Under the pieces are notes generated by a model. It searched no databases. It worked only from the letters and a program-made list of their open reading frames with translations, and was not told where the DNA came from. Below are positions 3,901 through 6,707 of a DNA stretch of 6,707 bases, piece after piece. The position numbers were made by a program, and so were the translations under genes. Position 1 is the first letter of the stretch. Every line of letters starts with the position of its first letter. The DNA comes from Victivallales bacterium (lineage in GTDB: Bacteria > Verrucomicrobiota > Lentisphaeria > Oligosphaerales > Oligosphaeraceae): positions 1 to 6,707 of the forward strand of contig JAGCSE010000210.1 of NCBI GenBank assembly GCA_017964325.1, written 5' to 3'.

Positions 3901-6707
3901 ACGAAGCTCTCCTATCCGGTGGATGGCGAATACGCCTCCCGTCCGCTCCGTTACGCGGGCATTTCGCCGACGGCTCCTGCCGGCGTCCTGAAGGCGGGAG
4001 AGGAAAACCGCGTGCCGGTCTTCTTCACATTAAAAGGGAGCTACAAGCTCAATTTCGCGACGATTTCGCAGAACGACACGGACCATTCCACGTTCGGCAC
4101 GTGGGCGGAATACGCGCAGGCGATGGCTCAGGCCGCCACGCGGCTCAATGCGCGTGGAAAGGAGGAATACAGGGGGACGGTGATTTTCGGGCAGGCATTG
4201 AAGGAGAAGAATGGCCAGCCATGCTCCGCAATCAGCGGGTATGTGAGGACAATTGGCTTCGGTGAGCCTGTAAGCGGTGTGACAGTTCTGTTTTCCAATC
4301 AGAATGGCGAGACATTCAATGCGGTCTCTGATGATAGTGGTTTCTTCAGCGTGTCTGGTCTTGTGTCTGACACGTATGATTTAGGTACCGTCAATGCGTC
4401 TTTGCCAGATGATGAGAATCATCAAATTAACCTGATTGATGGTTTGGATGTCAATGGATATGTGGTCAATGTCGTCAAACTCCCGTCAATTAGCGGTTGG
4501 GTTACGGCAGAGGATACAGGCGTTTTCATGTCTGATGTGCCTGTTCGTTTGAAATATGGCAGCTTGGTATTGAAAGAAACGTTGACGGATGTTGAAGGTC
4601 ATTATTTGATTGAGAATATCCTTCCGGGAGAATATACTGTTCAGTTGTGCGGCATTGACGGATATGCCGAAGATAGGGCACGCGTGAATATTCCGGAGAA
4701 CAGTGCTGGTGTCAGCTGCGATTTCATCATGAAATGCGGAGCCGTTGTCCATGCCTCCGTCTTATGCAAAGGTGAAACGGTTATGCTGGAAGACGGTGCG
4801 AATGTTGTGGCGTATGCGCAGGACAGCACTGTCTATCAGGCGTACATGGAAGCTGATGGGACATTTACGTTTGCAGGGCTGCCGGAGGGTGCCTATACAT
4901 TTGACGTGCAGTCCACGAAATACAAAATGGACGGTGAAATTGTAAAAGAGCTTGCCTCGGGGGATGTTGTGGAGATTGAACTTCCAGTGTCAGAAGCTGC
5001 CATTTTCATGGTGATGCCGCCAAGCGGCTCCGCGCCGCACAAGGCTAAATTTTCTATCGCCAATGAGTTGTATGATAGCGAGATGTTTGCATACGCCTGG
5101 GATTTCAACGGCGACGGCAAGGTGGACAGCAGGGAAAGGACACCAGAATATACATACACTTCTCCCGGCGAATACACGGTGTCCGTTGTCGTCACGAAAG
5201 ACGATGGAACGGTTTGCGAGAGTGTGTCGGCAAACTGCGTTTCAGTGCGTGAAAAAGTAGAGAACGTACCGAATGCCTCCGTGCTGGTTCTTCCTGATGG
5301 CAAGCAGTTTGCGTTTGTGTCATATTCTCAGGGCAATTTGGTGCTGAGGCAAGTGACATCTACGGCGTCTTTGAATCCTGGCAATGCCACGGCAGTTGTC
5401 TGTTACGACGCGAGTGGAAATGTTTTGGCGCGTGTCATCGACAACGCTGTGAAGGAAGGTTCGCTCTGGCGGCTTTCGACGTCGCCCGCTTCTCTGGATG
5501 ACTTGTTCGACAGTTATGACATTACGACAGTTTCTGAGGGGGGCGATGGTAGCGGGACGCGTGACGGGGAATCTGACTCGCGCGTGTCCTGGAAGGTAGG
5601 TGTCAACGGAGTTGGTAATGATATAACCGGCAGCCTGTATCCGACCATCAGCTATGATGCGGTACGGACGGCATACGGCAAGAAGACCGGTCATCAATTG
5701 GTTGTTGGTCTAAAAGGCAACTTGATTCAGAGCAGCCAGATATCCATTTCAGCCTCTTTGAATTTTTCAAAAGAACTGGCGCCTATTCCCATTATGAAAC
5801 CCAAAGTCATATTTACAATACCATTGGGGCCCGTGCCAATTCCTGTCAGTGCGAGGATAGATGTCAAGGGAGTGCTGGATGGGCAGTTTTACGGCAAGGC
5901 GTCCGTCACCTCGACACATACGGAGCATATATCCACGTATGCCGGAATAAGTTGGTCCAAGCAGTCTGAATTTGAAGAAACTAATTTATCATTTGTGAAG
6001 GATTTCAGTCATGACAGCAGTGATGATGTGACTCTTTCCTTGGAAGGCGGTTTTAACCTGTCGTTTAACATGATGGCGACGGCCAGGATATATGTGGGGC
6101 TTGGCGAGGCCGATGTCGCAGGAGCTGAACTGTCGATTGGCCCGTACATTTCTGTGGAGGCGACATGTTCGACCGAAAGCGCGGATTTCAATGTGTATGT
6201 AGGCGTCAAGGCCACATTTGGCATATCATTTCTCGATGTCATCGAGTTTCTGGGACTTCCGGTTGACCTTGGAGCAGAATGGACGCTTCTGGACTTGAAA
6301 TTCGGGGTGTTTAGCTCAACCGCCCCGACTTATAAGATTTTGGCCAATCCAACGTCAGGCGACGCACCTTTGGACGTCCATTTCTCGGTGAATCCTTTCG
6401 GTGCATGGTATCCGATGGTGTATAACTGGGATTTCGGTGATGGCCGAACTTACACGATTGACAAAAACGAGAATTTTACCCATCGGTATGGAACCAAGGG
6501 AACATACACGGCCAGTCTTTTGGTAAGGGACAAGAAGTTCACAAATGAACGAGCGAAAAGTGAAGTGACAATAAAAGTGGGCGACGATGAAGACGACGAT
6601 CCGCCGCCGGAGGAGGATCCGACCGATGATGAGACCGGCAATCCTGTTCAGTCCTACGACCCGAACGAAATTTCCGGCATGATCGGTTTGGGCGATGCGG
6701 GGACGCA
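850..6707 (+). CDS. Giant secreted modular surface protein (beta-helix, CARDB, IPT/TIG-like, carboxypeptidase-regulatory-like repeats, PKD), 3' end outside window
   Basis: The frame is unbroken for 1952 codons and runs off the window, so the C-terminus is unknown. The protein is exported (signal peptide 1-20) and built of extracellular beta modules: three ~80-residue repeats (116-414), a parallel beta-helix (415-650), a CARDB-like domain (659-774), an IPT/TIG-like domain (881-966), three carboxypeptidase-regulatory/SdrD-B-like repeats (1128-1383), PKD domains (1384-1468 and 1826-1911) separated by an unrecognised beta-rich region, an acidic linker (1912-1933) and a SYDPNE motif (1935-1940). 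These folds are known from bacterial adhesins and carbohydrate-associated surface proteins. No catalytic signature is visible, so adhesion or ligand binding is inference. The start is chosen because the signal peptide follows it directly. Base composition changes sharply along the gene: 67% G+C by hand count at 1681-1800, but 32% at 2521-2580. Large multi-domain proteins of this style are frequent in PVC-group bacteria. A surface anchor or sorting signal, if present, lies beyond the window. Confidence 0.92.
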   Translation, partial: MKKSLLLLLCFLGVWAILRADDISEDTMRSATVRIDGRASVGGRIIHGTQMISPVAENANVNAKLTVDGFAANGWTVGNPQFDSRKEEDGWHGFVLNEGAKKAEANLLILNDDQVVIHGGALTANETWAAGKVHVVRNWVRIPQGVTLTVEADAVVKFCENTGIQVDGTIITKKGSIFTSIADDAAGNHDTDMEDAEIGYGLYDITGDGDKSSLSNCDIRCAASLPVNTTWMSGQVVHVMGVLRVPSGVMLTIQSDAVVKFATGAELKADGGSIAANGAMFTHIADDSEEAGGDTNGDGDATSPVHDAYKLTGFTPSADCELRYITMTFAVGTISDTKYLQGNRVHKVTGNITIASGGKLIVQPGAIVKMNTGLSITVNSGGTLEALGNRAQPIVFTSIKDDAHGGDTDGENGTAQTGEWCAFNVGGKLEFEHVKVYYGGNTSTGEANSNESGVFNGMSGGSISLNNCVIAHSLFDGIYGRANTVTVENTAIYNCDRGVNLVGGSGTFTNCVVDECRWGVMTEGGSATFVNCSVTNFYPGGRWPTGWGFTFWSGSMTARYCNVWTKYSGTENYRSSFTKSNMISLDPLFMDAANGDFTLKAGSPLIDAGDGIVAPEFDYWGKPRMDVVKVADSGKPNDNGVCPDIGIYEMPGAYTGACANLTVSSVTAPAAATSGKEITVSWTITNEGNDEANGTWRDVVVLQGDDELGGQIVTLGEATVTTALAPLDGIPVERKFTLPPLKAGNWRVGVTTNAYRDVYEVKRADNQSFAEGTTAVALPVWSSSNNKFTVGGYGETGFALSKSNSARIVTITLPSGAKMSAYGADGYLPSSGNSDVKSITLANGKVVLVVPAGAEEAYVTLANEGGSSTTATVSVANATLSLLEATPAKILNRGTSTMRVIGTGLSADSVFKLSMGSTTVTGAMVSLEDGLVAAVQFDVNGIAPGNYTLSVTEGGRTASLSGKINVTADGIGPKLEAWLETPPSVRDGRIYTAWLCYKNSGDADMTMPLFEVSCNSTTKLSYPVDGEYASRPLRYAGISPTAPAGVLKAGEENRVPVFFTLKGSYKLNFATISQNDTDHSTFGTWAEYAQAMAQAATRLNARGKEEYRGTVIFGQALKEKNGQPCSAISGYVRTIGFGEPVSGVTVLFSNQNGETFNAVSDDSGFFSVSGLVSDTYDLGTVNASLPDDENHQINLIDGLDVNGYVVNVVKLPSISGWVTAEDTGVFMSDVPVRLKYGSLVLKETLTDVEGHYLIENILPGEYTVQLCGIDGYAEDRARVNIPENSAGVSCDFIMKCGAVVHASVLCKGETVMLEDGANVVAYAQDSTVYQAYMEADGTFTFAGLPEGAYTFDVQSTKYKMDGEIVKELASGDVVEIELPVSEAAIFMVMPPSGSAPHKAKFSIANELYDSEMFAYAWDFNGDGKVDSRERTPEYTYTSPGEYTVSVVVTKDDGTVCESVSANCVSVREKVENVPNASVLVLPDGKQFAFVSYSQGNLVLRQVTSTASLNPGNATAVVCYDASGNVLARVIDNAVKEGSLWRLSTSPASLDDLFDSYDITTVSEGGDGSGTRDGESDSRVSWKVGVNGVGNDITGSLYPTISYDAVRTAYGKKTGHQLVVGLKGNLIQSSQISISASLNFSKELAPIPIMKPKVIFTIPLGPVPIPVSARIDVKGVLDGQFYGKASVTSTHTEHISTYAGISWSKQSEFEETNLSFVKDFSHDSSDDVTLSLEGGFNLSFNMMATARIYVGLGEADVAGAELSIGPYISVEATCSTESADFNVYVGVKATFGISFLDVIEFLGLPVDLGAEWTLLDLKFGVFSSTAPTYKILANPTSGDAPLDVHFSVNPFGAWYPMVYNWDFGDGRTYTIDKNENFTHRYGTKGTYTASLLVRDKKFTNERAKSEVTIKVGDDEDDDPPPEEDPTDDETGNPVQSYDPNEISGMIGLGDAGT
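1195..2091 (+). repeat. Three diverged ~80-residue beta repeats (residues 116-414)
   Basis: Unit 1 (116-197), unit 2 (220-300) and unit 3 (327-414) align by eye. Each has a strand with a V/I-rich core and then a matching line: VRIPQGVTLTVEADAVVKF, LRVPSGVMLTIQSDAVVKF, ITIASGGKLIVQPGAIVKM. Each then has a G-x-L/I 'cap' and closes with an Asp-rich loop after F-T-S/H-I: IFTSIADDAAGNHDTD, MFTHIADDSEEAGGDTNGDG, VFTSIKDDAHGGDTDGENG. The pattern fits coils leading into a right-handed parallel beta-helix. The Asp/Gly-rich loops could bind Ca2+ (inference). Unit 3 leads straight into the beta-helix proper. Confidence 0.75.
2092..2799 (+). other. Parallel beta-helix domain with closing signature (residues 415-650)
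   Basis: The segment shows short beta-helix rungs with N-C turns, such as SISLNNCVIAHSLFDGIYG, VENTAIYNCDRGVNLVG, TFTNCVVDECRWGVMT and TFVNCSVTNF. It ends with DPLF at 586-589, GSPLIDAGD, and DIGIYEM at 644-650. This close is typical of pectin-lyase-fold surface proteins. No catalytic Asp/Lys cluster for lyase activity is recognisable. G+C falls to 32-45% in the sampled lines here, well below the sequence before and after it. Confidence 0.75.
2824..3171 (+). other. CARDB-like domain (residues 659-774)
   Basis: The segment begins ANLTVSSVTAP and continues with SGKEITVSWTITNEGNDEA, then a strand DVVVLQGDDELGG, then FTLPPLKAGNWRVGVTTNAY and a closing VYEVKRADNQS. This is the usual order of a CARDB (cell-adhesion-related) immunoglobulin-like sandwich: a 'V-W-T-I-T-N-x-G' strand, a paired 'L-P-x-L-x-x-G' turn, and a final 'E-x-x-x-x-D-N' strand. 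Confidence 0.7.
3490..3747 (+). other. IPT/TIG-like domain (residues 881-966)
   Basis: The features are SLLEATPAKILNRGTSTMRV, then GTGLSADSVFKLSMGSTTV, then an AAVQFDVNGIAPGNYTLSVT strand and a GGRTASLSG turn. The order 'P-x-x-x-x-x-G, G-T-G-L, F-D-V-x-G-x-x-P-G-x-Y-x-L-x-V' is that of IPT/TIG-type Ig-like domains. It follows a less defined beta-sandwich (about 780-875) and precedes a second CARDB-like stretch (967-1080) carrying YKNSGDADM. Confidence 0.55.
4110..4224 (+). other. Helical linker with ATRLNARG motif (residues ~1088-1125)
   Basis: YAQAMAQAATRLNARGKEEY is alanine-rich and probably helical, in contrast to the beta-rich sequence on both sides. It leads into GTVIFGQALKEKNGQPCSAISG. 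From memory, similar 'A-A-T-R-L-x-x-R-G' segments precede carboxypeptidase-regulatory-like repeats in other large bacterial surface proteins. Its function is unknown to me. It marks the end of the GC-rich part of the gene. Confidence 0.45.
4231..4998 (+). repeat. Three carboxypeptidase-regulatory/SdrD-B-like repeats (residues 1128-1383)
   Basis: Unit 1 starts at ISGYVRTIGFGEPVSGVTVL (residue 1128). Unit 2 starts at SISGWVTAEDTGVFMSDVPV (residue 1213). Unit 3 starts at GAVVHASVLCKGE (residue 1297) and is more diverged. Each shows a first strand, then 'G-x-x-V', then a turn of the type S/D-D-x-G-x-F/Y/T-x-F/I/V (SDDSGFFSVSGL, TDVEGHYLIENILPGEYTV, MEADGTFTFAGLPEGAYTF). This is the pre-albumin-like fold of carboxypeptidase-regulatory and SdrD-B-type stalk domains. 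They probably extend the protein from the surface. Confidence 0.7.
4999..5253 (+). other. PKD domain 1 with EF-hand-like loop (residues 1384-1468)
   Basis: PKD hallmarks are present: PPSGSAPHKAKFS, YAWDFNGDGKVDS at 1415-1427, then YTYTSPGEYTVSVVVTKDDG. PKD domains are Ig-like spacers or binding modules in extracellular proteins. The WDF motif runs straight into DFNGDGKVDSRE (1418-1429). This matches the canonical 12-position EF-hand calcium loop: Asp1, Asn3, Asp5, Gly6, Val8, Asp9, Glu12. Confidence 0.85.
5254..6324 (+). other. Unrecognised beta-rich region between the PKD domains (residues 1469-1825)
   Basis: I do not recognise this stretch. It begins with a compact piece (VLVLPDGKQFAFVSYSQGN... 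to about 1560), then a Gly/Ser/Asp-rich hinge (GGDGSGTRDGESDS). After that come long runs of alternating polar and hydrophobic residues, such as SQISISASLNFS, KVIFTIPLGPVPIPVSARID, VTLSLEGGFNLSFNMMATA and DFNVYVGVKATFGISF. The alternation suggests many amphipathic strands, as in a large beta-sandwich, a lipid-binding beta fold or a barrel-like fold. There is one cysteine in the alternating part (CSTES) and no visible catalytic motif. Confidence 0.5.
6325..6582 (+). other. PKD domain 2 (residues 1826-1911)
   Basis: The segment PTYKILANPTSGDAPLDVHF leads to YNWDFGDGRTYT (WDFGDG, with Trp at 1860), then FTHRYGTKGTYTASLLVRD. This is the textbook PKD signature, closer to consensus than the first PKD copy. 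It is followed by the acidic/proline linker. Confidence 0.9.
6583..6651 (+). other. Acidic/proline-rich linker (residues 1912-1933)
   Basis: The linker GDDEDDDPPPEEDPTDDE is almost all Asp, Glu and Pro and should be extended and unstructured. It separates PKD 2 from the next module. The high acidic density could bind divalent cations weakly, but a spacer role is enough to explain it. Confidence 0.75.
6652..6707 (+). other. Start of a 'SYDPNE' module, cut by the window edge
   Basis: SYDPNEISGMIGLGDAGT (from residue 1935) matches a motif of the form S-x-D-P-N-x-x-x-G-x-x-G-x-G, which in large planctomycete and verrucomicrobial surface proteins opens a beta-sandwich module after a linker. Only the first 18 residues are present. 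This shows that the protein continues well beyond the window. The recognition is from memory of related proteins. Confidence 0.55.

Overview
The window holds one small complete gene and the first ~5.86 kb of one very large gene, both on the + strand. There is no sign of tRNA, rRNA, CRISPR or any antisense gene. It reads like a host-associated bacterium of the PVC group (Verrucomicrobiota / Kiritimatiellota / Lentisphaerota type). That is inference, resting on the style of the transposase (WDRQMRN...YVRNNPVRAGLV) and on the large secreted beta-helix/CARDB/PKD protein ending in a 'SYDPNE' module. No taxonomic marker gene is present.

Layout. Bases 1-224 are a non-coding block crowded with inverted repeats, several built on variants of one octamer, G(G/T)T(C/T)GCAC. 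Bases 225-782 encode a 185-residue REP-associated tyrosine transposase (RAYT, Y1/HUH family) with its HxH and Tyr motifs intact. The palindromes lie directly upstream of it, so the two together look like a RAYT-plus-palindrome unit. Bases 783-849 are an AT-rich spacer with a TATAAT box. From 850 to the window end (6707) there is one uninterrupted frame of 1952 codons with no stop. I checked it line by line for frame continuity. It is the N-terminal part of a giant exported modular protein.

Modules of the giant protein, in residues: signal peptide 1-20; poorly defined N-terminal beta region 21-115; three diverged ~80-residue repeats 116-414; parallel beta-helix 415-650, closing with a DPLF...GSPLIDAGD...DIGIYEM signature; CARDB-like domain 659-774; beta-sandwich ~780-875; IPT/TIG-like domain 881-966; second CARDB-like stretch plus a helical ATRLNARG segment 967-1125; three carboxypeptidase-regulatory/SdrD-B-like repeats 1128-1383; PKD 1 at 1384-1468, with an EF-hand-like loop in its WDF motif; an unrecognised beta-rich region 1469-1825; PKD 2 at 1826-1911; acidic/proline linker 1912-1933; SYDPNE motif 1935-1940, the start of a further module cut by the window edge. 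No catalytic motif is visible. The likely role is adhesion, glycan or surface binding.

The two genes have no evident functional link. The RAYT unit simply lies 67 bp upstream of the giant gene and may influence its expression. The most interesting points are the palindrome cluster beside the RAYT, the strong GC mosaicism inside the giant ORF that follows its domain borders, the EF-hand-like PKD loop, and the unassigned beta-rich region.
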